From NCBI GenBank assembly GCA_902478865.1, contig CABSNA010000037.1:1-10029 (forward strand): a DNA stretch of 10,029 nt, given 5' to 3'. Made by a program: the position numbers and the translations under genes. The notes beneath the pieces were generated by a model. That model searched no databases, was not told where the DNA came from, and worked only from the letters and a program-made list of their open reading frames with translations. The stretch comes from an uncultured Collinsella sp. (GTDB lineage: Bacteria; Actinomycetota; Coriobacteriia; Coriobacteriales; Coriobacteriaceae). This document shows positions 1-5,176 of the stretch, in pieces (position 1 is the first letter of the stretch; every line of letters begins with the position of its first letter).

Positions 1-115
1 TAAGCGTGTAGGCCTGCTGAAAAAACGAACTAAAAAAGATGGGAACGCACAGCGAAAGCAGCTGCTGCCAAATAACACCCTGCGTTACATCGATAGCCGT
101 AGATTTCTTAGCCAC
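1..115 (-). CDS. MATE-family efflux transporter, N-terminal fragment (cut by window edge)
   Basis: Reading the minus strand from a GTG at 115 gives 38 codons without a stop up to the window edge. The predicted start is MAKKSTAIDVTQGV, followed by IWQQLLSLCVPIFFSSFFQQ. This matches the usual start of MATE multidrug/cation antiporters: a short polar leader ending in TxGxIWxQLL, then the first membrane helix with a Phe-rich stretch and a QQAYTL motif. MATE proteins are inner-membrane proteins of about 450 residues with 12 helices that export drugs or metabolites using Na+ or H+ gradients; only helix 1 is visible here. A GGGAGG Shine-Dalgarno sequence ends 4 bases before the GTG and supports this start; a GTG two bases upstream in another frame stops quickly. 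The gene lies on the same strand as the upstream methyltransferase, 125 bases away, so it may have its own promoter. Substrate cannot be told. Confidence 0.82.
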   Translation of the reverse strand, partial: MAKKSTAIDVTQGVIWQQLLSLCVPIFFSSFFQQAYTL

Positions 116-119
116 ACGC

Positions 120-125
120 CCTCCC
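120..125 (-). promoter_or_regulatory. Ribosome binding site of the MATE gene
   Basis: GGGAGG on the minus strand lies 4 bases upstream of the GTG at 115. It selects that codon as the start over the overlapping out-of-frame GTG at 117 and the in-frame GTG 24 bases further upstream. Confidence 0.6.
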
Positions 126-240
126 CAAAAGCGCACGTCAACCGACAAAACAGCAAATTAAGGCCAACGCCAATACCAGCTTAGCACCGACCGGCGTCGA
201 CCGAAACACCCCGAATAAGAGCCCGGTGCGAACTATCTGC

Positions 241-1155
241 CTAGTGATACAGCCCCGGCTGGTAGTGGTACTCATTACTCACGTGCGGGCACAGCTGCCA
301 AAAGGCGACGGCACTCGCCGCTGCCACGTTAAGCGAATCGACCCCGTGCGCCATCGGAATGCGCACGGCCCGGTCGCAGCCCGCGATAGTCTTGGCGCCC
401 AGGCCGGCACCCTCGGTGCCCATAAAGATCGCCAGGCGATCAACCTCCTGCAGCGCAGGATCGTCCAGCGAAACGGAGTCGTCCGTCAGCGCCAACGCAG
501 CGCACGAAAAACCGGCTTCGAGCAGTGCCGCCAGGCCATCGTGCGGCCATACGCGTGCCTCGCTGCCAATGCGCGTCCAGGGCACCTGGAACACCGTGCC
601 CATGCTCACGCGGGCCGAGCGACGGTACAGCGGGTCACAGCAAGTGGGGCTCACCAAAATGCCATCGACGTTCAGAGCAGCCGCCGAGCGGAAAATCGCG
701 CCGACGTTGGTGTGGTCGACAATACCCTCGAGCACGCACACGCGCACCGGACGCACCCCCGCCGCCTCGACGACGCCACCCAAGAACTCATCAACCGGAA
801 TCTGCCGCGGGCGACGGAACGCCGCCAGCGCGCCGCGCGTCACGTTAAAGCCCGTCAACTGCTCCATGAGCTCCATGGAGGCCACGAACACGGGAACCGG
901 ACCCGCTCCCTCGCGCACGACAAGCTGGTCAAACAGCGGCATCATCTGGTCGAGCCAGCGCTCGCCCAAAAGAAAGCTCACCGGCTGGTATCCGGCACGC
1001 ACCGCGCGCTCGATAACCTTGGCGCTCTCGGCGATAAAGATGCCCTTTTGCGGCTCCAGCACACAGCGCAGCTCGCGCTCGGTCAGCCGCACGTAGGCAT
1101 CGAGCCGCTCGTCCTCGAGCGAATCAATTCGCAGAACCTCAACGGCATCAGTCAT
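241..1155 (-). CDS. SpoU/TrmH-family RNA 2'-O-ribose methyltransferase
   Basis: This 304-residue protein belongs to the SPOUT class of SAM-dependent enzymes that methylate ribose 2'-OH in rRNA or tRNA. Residues 1 to about 110 resemble the substrate-binding N-terminal domain (ERELRCVLEPQKGIFIAES, similar to RlmB/TrmH-like proteins). The catalytic knot domain shows all three family motifs: NVGAIFRSA at 150-158 with the catalytic Arg at 156, DPLYRRSARVSMG at 174-186, and IFMGTEGAGL at 243-252 followed by IPMAHGVDSLNVAAA at 267-281. The ATG at 1155 is preferred because the conserved region starts there. The frame extends to an ATG at 1188 but without a Shine-Dalgarno sequence, and the extra 11 residues look unlike the family. 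An AAGGG lies about 15 bases upstream of 1155, so the start remains slightly uncertain. The exact target nucleotide cannot be deduced. The gene lies 109 bases downstream of folA, behind a possible terminator. Confidence 0.9.
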   Translation of the reverse strand: MTDAVEVLRIDSLEDERLDAYVRLTERELRCVLEPQKGIFIAESAKVIERAVRAGYQPVSFLLGERWLDQMMPLFDQLVVREGAGPVPVFVASMELMEQLTGFNVTRGALAAFRRPRQIPVDEFLGGVVEAAGVRPVRVCVLEGIVDHTNVGAIFRSAAALNVDGILVSPTCCDPLYRRSARVSMGTVFQVPWTRIGSEARVWPHDGLAALLEAGFSCAALALTDDSVSLDDPALQEVDRLAIFMGTEGAGLGAKTIAGCDRAVRIPMAHGVDSLNVAAASAVAFWQLCPHVSNEYHYQPGLYH

Positions 1156-1201
1156 AGCAGCCAGCCCACACCCTTCTTTACAGCACATCTATACCAAACG
1201 A

Positions 1202-1220
1202 GGCGACGCTAAGCGCCGCC
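1202..1220 (-). terminator. Possible stem-loop terminator after folA
   Basis: On the minus strand an 8-bp stem (GGCGGCGC / GCGTCGCC, one G-U pair in RNA) encloses a 3-base loop and is followed by CTCGTTT, a weak T-run. It lies 44 bases past the folA stop and 46 bases before the methyltransferase start, so it could end the thyA-folA transcript. The poor T-tract keeps confidence modest. Confidence 0.4.
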
Positions 1221-1264
1221 CCATGCATTCAATCAACCCGATGATACCGTTCACGCCAGACGAT

Positions 1265-1783
1265 TTACGCCTCAACGCGATGATACGTCACGAACTCATA
1301 ATCGACGCCCTCGTCACCCTCACCGGCGGCAATCGTCGCGACCCCGCTACGCTGCGCAATCTCCCACGCGGGATCGGCGTCCAAGTCGGGAAAGTACGTG
1401 TCCACGGGATGGACGCAGTGGTTATGAGTGACCTCGGCCTCCACGCAGTACGGCAAAAACTGCCGATAGACATCGCCGCCACCGATCACCCAGGCAACGA
1501 GCTCATCGGCAACCGCAGAGAGCGCTTCGTCAACGCTATGCACCACGTCGACGCCCTCGGGGGCAAAGCTCTCGTCGCGGGTAAGCACGATATTGCGGCG
1601 GTTCTTGAGCGGACGCCCGCCGGGAAAACTCAGCAGAGTCTTGCGCCCCATAATGACCGGGCAACCTTTGGTGCACGCCACAAAATGGCGCATGTCAGCA
1701 CGATTGGACACCACCATGTCGCCCTCGCACCCAATACCCCAATCGTCACACACGGCGACGATAGCAGATAGCTTACACGTCAT
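1265..1783 (-). CDS. folA: Dihydrofolate reductase
   Basis: This 172-residue protein reduces 7,8-dihydrofolate to tetrahydrofolate with NADPH, regenerating the folate oxidised by the ThyA encoded just upstream. Motifs in order: SAIVAVCDDWGIGCEGD at 6-22; the substrate-binding acidic residue in RADMRHF (Asp30, corresponding to Asp27 of E. coli); VIMGRKT at 43-49 and FPGGRPL at 53-59 around the cofactor site; VIGGGDVYRQFLP at 99-111 with the NADPH-binding glycines; and DTYFPDLD at 128-135. Length is normal. The usual LPW segment before the catalytic Asp is replaced by a MVVS-type sequence, as in some clostridial-type enzymes. The ATG at 1783 is chosen over the GTG codons at 1792/1789 because AGGTGG lies 5 bases upstream of it. 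The gap to the thyA stop is 9 bases, so the two genes almost certainly share a transcript. Confidence 0.95.
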   Translation of the reverse strand: MTCKLSAIVAVCDDWGIGCEGDMVVSNRADMRHFVACTKGCPVIMGRKTLLSFPGGRPLKNRRNIVLTRDESFAPEGVDVVHSVDEALSAVADELVAWVIGGGDVYRQFLPYCVEAEVTHNHCVHPVDTYFPDLDADPAWEIAQRSGVATIAAGEGDEGVDYEFVTYHRVEA

Positions 1784-1788
1784 GAGCA

Positions 1789-1794
1789 CCACCT
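1789..1794 (-). promoter_or_regulatory. Ribosome binding site of folA overlapping the thyA stop
   Basis: AGGTGG lies 5 bases before the folA ATG, and its first two bases are the last two of the thyA TAG stop. It decides the ATG start and implies coupled translation of thyA and folA. Confidence 0.55.
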
Positions 1795-2641
1795 ACACCG
1801 CAATGGGAATGTTCTTGACCTGCGGGCCGTGCTCATAGCCCTCGACGATCAGGTCATCGGTCGTAAACGCATAGAAGTCATGCACATCGGGGTTGAGCGT
1901 TACCTTGGGTGCCGCAAACTGCGGACGCTCGATAAGCTCGCGGACGATATCGACATGACGATCATAGATATGGGCGTCGGCGATCACGTGCAGCAGCTCA
2001 CCGGGAATCATATCGACCGACTGCGCGACCATCATCAGCAAAATGGCGTACTGGCACACGTTCCAGTTGTTCGCGGCCAAAATGTCCTGGCTGCGCTGGT
2101 TGAGAATCATGTTGAGCGTCGGCTTGTCGTCCTGAGGACGCTGCGTCACGTTATAGGTCACGCTATAGGCGCACGGATAAAGGTGCATCTCGGACAGATC
2201 GCTAAACACGTACGTATTGGTCATAATGCGACGACTATACGGCGTGTGCTTGAGGTCGTACAGTACGCGGTCCATCTGGTCGAAGTCGCCCTCGGCGTAA
2301 TGGCTCTTCTGACCAATCTGATAGCCGTAGGCTTTACCGATGGAACCGGTCTCATCGGCCCACTCATCCCAGATATGGCTGTTGAGGTCATGCACGTTAT
2401 TGGACTTCTTTTGATAGATCCACAGAATCTCGTCCATGGCAGACTTAAGCGCCGTACGACGCAGGGTGAGCGCGGGGAACTCCTCGCGCAGATCATAGCG
2501 CGCCGTGACACCAAAGTTTTTAATGGTATAGGCAGGGGTGCCGTCCTCCCACACCGGGCGGACCTTTTGGCCCTCGGTGGTGGTGCCATGGTCCAAGATA
2601 TCGCGGCACATGGTTACAAACTGTTGATCAGCTTTGCTCAT
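1793..2641 (-). CDS. thyA: Thymidylate synthase (ThyA type)
   Basis: This 282-residue enzyme methylates dUMP to dTMP using methylene-tetrahydrofolate, producing dihydrofolate, the substrate of the downstream FolA. Family features: the phosphate-binding Arg pair in YSRRIM (138-139); the nucleophile in MHLYPCAYSV (Cys157); QRSQD at 182-186; Asn194 in NNWNV, matching the dUMP-binding Asn; HIYDRH at 224-229; and a C-terminus ending PIAV, which closes over the active site. The residue after the catalytic Cys is Ala, whereas E. coli-type enzymes have His; this marks the B. subtilis ThyA-like branch. The ATG at 2641 is chosen because AGGAGGG lies just upstream (4-base spacing) and the family N-terminus begins there. 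The open frame continues upstream to 2956, but that part runs through the divergent promoter region and has no similarity I recognise. Confidence 0.96.
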   Translation of the reverse strand: MSKADQQFVTMCRDILDHGTTTEGQKVRPVWEDGTPAYTIKNFGVTARYDLREEFPALTLRRTALKSAMDEILWIYQKKSNNVHDLNSHIWDEWADETGSIGKAYGYQIGQKSHYAEGDFDQMDRVLYDLKHTPYSRRIMTNTYVFSDLSEMHLYPCAYSVTYNVTQRPQDDKPTLNMILNQRSQDILAANNWNVCQYAILLMMVAQSVDMIPGELLHVIADAHIYDRHVDIVRELIERPQFAAPKVTLNPDVHDFYAFTTDDLIVEGYEHGPQVKNIPIAV

Positions 2642-2675
2642 TGACCCTCCTGTCAGTCGCCTACAAGCGAGATTC

Positions 2676-2681
2676 ATTGTA
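2676..2681 (-). promoter_or_regulatory. Candidate -10 box for thyA-folA
   Basis: On the minus strand TACAAT (5 of 6 matches to TATAAT) lies about 35 bases before the thyA ATG, which would give a leader of roughly 28 bases. No good -35 hexamer stands 16-18 bases upstream (the best is TGTGGG), so the promoter is weak, dependent on an activator, or wrongly called. Confidence 0.4.
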
Positions 2682-2724
2682 GCCCAGGCGCACGTGGCCC
2701 CACAGCCCAAACATAAGCCCTCAT

Positions 2725-2744
2725 TTTCTGACATATGCCAGAAA
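2725..2744. promoter_or_regulatory. Palindromic operator candidate, site 1
   Basis: A 20-bp inverted repeat centred on CATATG, with core TCTGACATATGCCAGA and one mismatched pair. It lies in the divergent thyA / DUF134 intergenic region, immediately upstream of the -35 region proposed for the plus-strand gene. It shares its core with the second palindrome 53 bp downstream, which is typical of two binding sites for one dimeric regulator. The regulator is unknown; the adjacent DUF134 helix-turn-helix protein is the obvious candidate. Confidence 0.6.
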
Positions 2745-2748
2745 TTCC

Positions 2749-2776
2749 TTGCGCAAATCCGCACGTTCGCTATTCT
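2749..2776 (+). promoter_or_regulatory. Candidate promoter of the DUF134-NifX gene
   Basis: TTGCGC (2749-2754) and TATTCT (2771-2776, 4 of 6 matches) are separated by 16 bp and would start transcription near 2783, about 25 bases before the ATG. Both boxes are imperfect. The placement is attractive because palindrome 1 ends just before the -35 and palindrome 2 covers the predicted start point. Confidence 0.35.
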
Positions 2777-2781
2777 ATTGT

Positions 2782-2793
2782 TGACATATGTCA
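2782..2793. promoter_or_regulatory. Palindromic operator candidate, site 2
   Basis: TGACATATGTCA is a perfect 12-bp palindrome and is followed by GA, as in site 1 (shared half CATATG[C/T]CAGA). Its centre is 53 bp from that of site 1, about five helical turns, so both would lie on the same DNA face. It sits 15 bases upstream of the ATG at 2808, where a bound repressor would block transcription initiation. The first bases also form TTGACA, but a matching -10 would fall on the start codon. Confidence 0.6.
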
Positions 2794-2807
2794 GATTTGG
2801 AGAGTGT

Positions 2808-3572
2808 ATGGCTGGAAGACGCGAAAAACTGCGCCGCGTCGGGATCATCCCCGAATATCGCGGCTTTACCCCCGATGGCCTTGCCAGCGGAGACGCTATC
2901 GATATGACGGTCGATGAGCTCGAAGTACTGCGCCTGTGCGATCTGGAGGGCCTCAATCAGGAGGCCGTCGCCCTGCACATGGGCATCGCCCGCGCCACGG
3001 TGGCGGCAATCAGCAGTCGCGCGCATCGCAAGGTGGCAAACGCGCTGGTCAATGGACGGGCGATTGTCATCGAGGGCGGCAATATCGCATACTCCCCCAT
3101 CACCACGACAACGGTCGTATGGCCAGCAAAGGAGGTCGACACCATGAGGGTGGCAACCACGTACGACAACGGCAACATCTTTATGCACTTTGGCCGCAGC
3201 GAGCAGTTCAAAATCTACGACATTCAGGACGGCAAGGTGCTCAACGAGCAGGTCGTAGGCACCGGCGGCACCGGCCACGGCGCCTTGGCAGGCCTGCTTG
3301 CCAACGGTGGCGTTGATACGCTCATTTGCGGCGGTATCGGCGGTGGCGCTATCAACGCGCTTGCTCAAGCCGGTATCACGGTCTATGCGGGCGCCCAGGG
3401 CAGCTGCGATGCCTGCGTCGAGGCCCTCATTGCCGGCACGCTTGCGCAGACCGGCGAGGCCACGTGCGGCTGCCACGGCCATGACCACGAGCACGCCCAT
3501 GAGCACGGCGAATCCTGTGGATGCCACGGCCATCACGAGCACGAGGGCCACGAGGGCTGCGGCTGCCACTAG
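2808..3572 (+). CDS. DUF134 helix-turn-helix / NifX-NifB-type domain fusion with His/Cys-rich metal-binding tail
   Basis: This is a 254-residue protein with three parts. Residues 1 to about 95 match the DUF134 family (RREKLRRVGIIPE, TVDELEVLRLCDLEGLNQ, then a helix-turn-helix at about 48-78), predicted DNA-binding proteins of unsettled function. Residues about 113-213 match the NifX/NifB C-terminal (dinitrogenase iron-molybdenum cofactor) fold, with MRVATTYDNGNIFMHFGRS at the start, LICGGIGGGAINAL at 172-185 and a CDAC pair at 200-203. This fold binds metal or Fe-S cofactors, and its presence does not imply nitrogen fixation. Residues 220-254 hold 12 His and three CGCH motifs, a likely Ni/Zn/Co/Fe binding tail. 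The ATG at 2808 has GGAG 5 bases upstream and is where the family begins; the frame is open upstream but runs through the promoter region. Autoregulation through the two upstream palindromes is inference. A metal-responsive regulator or Fe-S assembly accessory role is plausible. Confidence 0.88.
   Translation: MAGRREKLRRVGIIPEYRGFTPDGLASGDAIDMTVDELEVLRLCDLEGLNQEAVALHMGIARATVAAISSRAHRKVANALVNGRAIVIEGGNIAYSPITTTTVVWPAKEVDTMRVATTYDNGNIFMHFGRSEQFKIYDIQDGKVLNEQVVGTGGTGHGALAGLLANGGVDTLICGGIGGGAINALAQAGITVYAGAQGSCDACVEALIAGTLAQTGEATCGCHGHDHEHAHEHGESCGCHGHHEHEGHEGCGCH
3128..3136 (+). promoter_or_regulatory. Strong internal ribosome binding site
   Basis: AAAGGAGGT is a full consensus Shine-Dalgarno sequence inside the coding region, 7 bases before an in-frame ATG at 3144. 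It sits in the linker between the DUF134 and NifX-type domains, exactly where a stand-alone NifX-type protein would begin. Confidence 0.6.
3144..3572 (+). CDS. Possible internal-start product: stand-alone NifX/NifB-type domain
   Basis: An in-frame ATG at codon 113 of the fusion gene would give a 142-residue protein holding the complete NifX-type domain and the His/Cys tail but no helix-turn-helix. Support: the AAAGGAGGT 7 bases upstream is stronger than the GGAG used by the full-length start, and the sequence after it (MRVATTYDNG) is the normal N-terminus of small single-domain NifX/NafY-like proteins. Either both proteins are made, or the internal start is a relic of two adjacent genes that fused by losing a stop codon. 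This is inference from start signals only. Confidence 0.5.
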   Translation: MRVATTYDNGNIFMHFGRSEQFKIYDIQDGKVLNEQVVGTGGTGHGALAGLLANGGVDTLICGGIGGGAINALAQAGITVYAGAQGSCDACVEALIAGTLAQTGEATCGCHGHDHEHAHEHGESCGCHGHHEHEGHEGCGCH

Positions 3573-3628
3573 CGGCACATACCGCGGCGCCAGCACGCTT
3601 CCGCGCGTGCGACAACCTGTGAACGAAC

Positions 3629-3668
3629 GGCGAAGGCCGCCTGGAGTACCATCCAGGCGGCCTTCGCC
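3629..3668. terminator. Perfect 17-bp stem-loop between convergent genes (bidirectional terminator candidate)
   Basis: The left arm 3629-3645 begins GGCGAAGGCC and the right arm 3652-3668 is its exact reverse complement, with a 6-base loop GTACCA. It lies 57 bases past the DUF134-NifX stop and 21 bases past the ffh stop on the other strand, the expected place for a shared terminator of convergent units. Neither side has a strong T-run (plus side ATACACGAC, minus side GTTCGTTCAC), so it may act without one or mainly protect mRNA 3' ends. Confidence 0.65.
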
Positions 3669-3672
3669 ATAC

Positions 3673-3689
3673 ACGACTCAACCAGTCGT
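3673..3689 (+). terminator. Small second stem-loop with T-rich tail
   Basis: A 6-bp stem ACGACT / AGTCGT with loop CAACC is followed on the plus strand by TATTTCTTATT. It follows the 17-bp hairpin and would be a second stop for transcription coming from the DUF134-NifX gene. Its right end touches the ffh stop codon. The short stem makes this tentative. Confidence 0.35.
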
Positions 3690-5164
3690 TATTTCTTATT
3701 GCGCATCTGCGCTTCCATCTGGCGCAGCAGGTCCATATCGGACTTAGGGCCGCCCGTTCCCAAGCCGCCCATGCCGCCCAGACCCATGGCATCCAGACCG
3801 GGAATATTGGGCATGCGCATCTTCTTGCCCTTCTTACCCTTTTTGCCCTTCTTGCCGCCGGCCTGCGCCTGATTGGCCATCGTGCGCATGCGGCCCATCA
3901 TCTTGTTCATCTCGCCCCACTGCTTCATAAGGCTATTGACCTCGGTGGGGGTCACGCCGGCACCCTTGGCAATGCGGGCACGACGCTGGCCGTTAATGAT
4001 GGAAGGACGCAGGCGCTCCTCCTTGGTCATCGACATGATGATGGCCTCGTTCTTGTCAAAGATGCCCTCGTCCAGGTTGCCGCCCATCTGGTTGAGCGCG
4101 CGCTGACCACCGGGAAGCATGCCCAGAATGCCCTTCATGCCGCCCATCTTCTTGACGGCCTTCATCTGGTCGAGCATGTCGTTCATGGTAAAGCCCTCGC
4201 GCAGCATGCGCTCGGCGGCCTCGAGCTGCTCGGCATCGGCGGCCTCCTGGGCCTTCTCGATAATGCCGACAACATCACCCATGCCCAAAATGCGCTTGGC
4301 CATGCGGTCGGGGTAGAACGGCTCCAGCGAATCGGGCTTCTCGCCCATGCTCACGAACTTGATGGGCTTGCCGGTCACCTGGCGCACGGAAAGTGCGCCG
4401 CCGCCACGGGCGTCGCCGTCGAGCTTGGAGATGATCACGCCGTCAAAGTCGGTGCGCTCGGCGAAGGTCGAGACGACGTTGACAATATCCTGGCCGGTCA
4501 TGGCATCGACGACCATCAGCACCTGATCGGGCTTGACGGCCTTCTTGATGTCCACGGCCTCCTGCATCATCTGCTCATCGATCTGAAGACGTCCGGCGGT
4601 ATCGACGATGACCACGTCGCGCAGGTGGTCGACGGCCTCCTGGATGGCGCCCTTGGCGATATCGACCGGGTGCGCACCGTCGCCGCGGAAGACCGGTACG
4701 CCGATCTCGCCACCGAGCGTGGCCAGCTGGTCGGCAGCAGCGGGACGGTAGACGTCGCACGCGGCGAGCAACGGCGAGCGGCCCTGCTTCTTGAGCAGGT
4801 AGGCCAGCTTTACGGCAGCCGTGGTCTTACCGGAGCCCTGCAGACCCACAAGCATGATGACATTGGGAATGCGGTTGCTAAAGACGAGCTTGCTCTCGGT
4901 GGAACCGAGCATCTCGGTGAGCTCGTCGAGCACGATCTTGACGACGTTTTGCGCCGGCGACAACGACTCCATGACCTCTGCGGTCATGCAGCGTTCCTTG
5001 GTCTTGGCGACGAACTCCTTAACGACCTTAAAGTTGACGTCGGCCTCGAGCAACGCCATGCGAATGTCGCGCATGGCAGAGGTGATATCGGCCTCGGTCA
5101 GCTTACCCTTGCCGCGCAGGCGGTCAAATGTGTCGTTGAGGCGATCGCTCAGGGAATCAAACAC
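3689..5164 (-). CDS. ffh: Signal recognition particle GTPase (SRP54 homologue)
   Basis: This 491-residue protein binds 4.5S/SRP RNA and hydrophobic signal sequences on nascent chains and delivers ribosomes to FtsY at the membrane. The N domain covers about 1-90. The G domain shows GLQGSGKTT at 107-115, DVYRPAAADQL at 137-147, DTAGR at 188-192 and SKLDGDARGG at 246-255 (Ser for the usual Thr). The Met-rich M domain follows from about 300, with the finger-loop region GGMKGILGMLPG at 341-352 and the SRP RNA-binding motif NGQRRARIAKGAG at 391-403. The family is usually about 450 residues; the excess is a C-terminal tail of GKK repeats (about 437-448) and a Gly/Met-rich stretch. The start is GTG: AAGGAG lies 6 bases upstream and overlaps the ftsY stop, 10 bases away. 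It is the last gene of the rnc-smc-ftsY-ffh block. Confidence 0.97.
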   Translation of the reverse strand: MFDSLSDRLNDTFDRLRGKGKLTEADITSAMRDIRMALLEADVNFKVVKEFVAKTKERCMTAEVMESLSPAQNVVKIVLDELTEMLGSTESKLVFSNRIPNVIMLVGLQGSGKTTAAVKLAYLLKKQGRSPLLAACDVYRPAAADQLATLGGEIGVPVFRGDGAHPVDIAKGAIQEAVDHLRDVVIVDTAGRLQIDEQMMQEAVDIKKAVKPDQVLMVVDAMTGQDIVNVVSTFAERTDFDGVIISKLDGDARGGGALSVRQVTGKPIKFVSMGEKPDSLEPFYPDRMAKRILGMGDVVGIIEKAQEAADAEQLEAAERMLREGFTMNDMLDQMKAVKKMGGMKGILGMLPGGQRALNQMGGNLDEGIFDKNEAIIMSMTKEERLRPSIINGQRRARIAKGAGVTPTEVNSLMKQWGEMNKMMGRMRTMANQAQAGGKKGKKGKKGKKMRMPNIPGLDAMGLGGMGGLGTGGPKSDMDLLRQMEAQMRNKK

Positions 5165-5170
5165 TAGTCA

Positions 5171-5176
5171 CTCCTT
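5171..5176 (-). promoter_or_regulatory. Ribosome binding site of ffh overlapping the ftsY stop
   Basis: AAGGAG lies 6 bases before the ffh GTG and shares two bases with the ftsY TAA stop. It fixes the unusual GTG start and implies coupled translation of the SRP receptor and SRP GTPase. Confidence 0.65.

Noticed and set aside
116..240. A possible terminator or promoter between the methyltransferase and the MATE gene.
   Set aside because: Only 4-bp stems (for example CGAC / GTCG) and poor promoter hexamers were found; nothing strong enough to call.
226..1212. A 328-codon plus-strand open frame opposite the methyltransferase.
   Set aside because: It is His/Arg-rich with no family motif, whereas the minus strand carries all three SpoU motifs.
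2781..2786. TTGACA as a perfect -35 box for the DUF134-NifX gene.
   Set aside because: The matching -10 position (about 2804-2809, GTGTAT) would overlap the ATG at 2808, so transcription would start inside the gene. The hexamer is better explained as part of the palindrome.
2642..2956. Upstream extension of thyA by 105 codons.
   Set aside because: It crosses the divergent promoter region and the start of the opposite gene. The ATG at 2641 has a strong AGGAGGG and the family N-terminus.
2808..3572. Nitrogen fixation locus, suggested by the NifX/NifB-like domain.
   Set aside because: No nif structural or cofactor genes are nearby, and this domain is widespread in non-diazotrophic anaerobes.
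2775..3674. A 299-codon minus-strand open frame opposite the DUF134-NifX gene.
   Set aside because: It is repetitive Val/Ala-rich sequence mirroring the His-rich tail and starts in the intergenic hairpin. The plus strand has clear domains and start signals.
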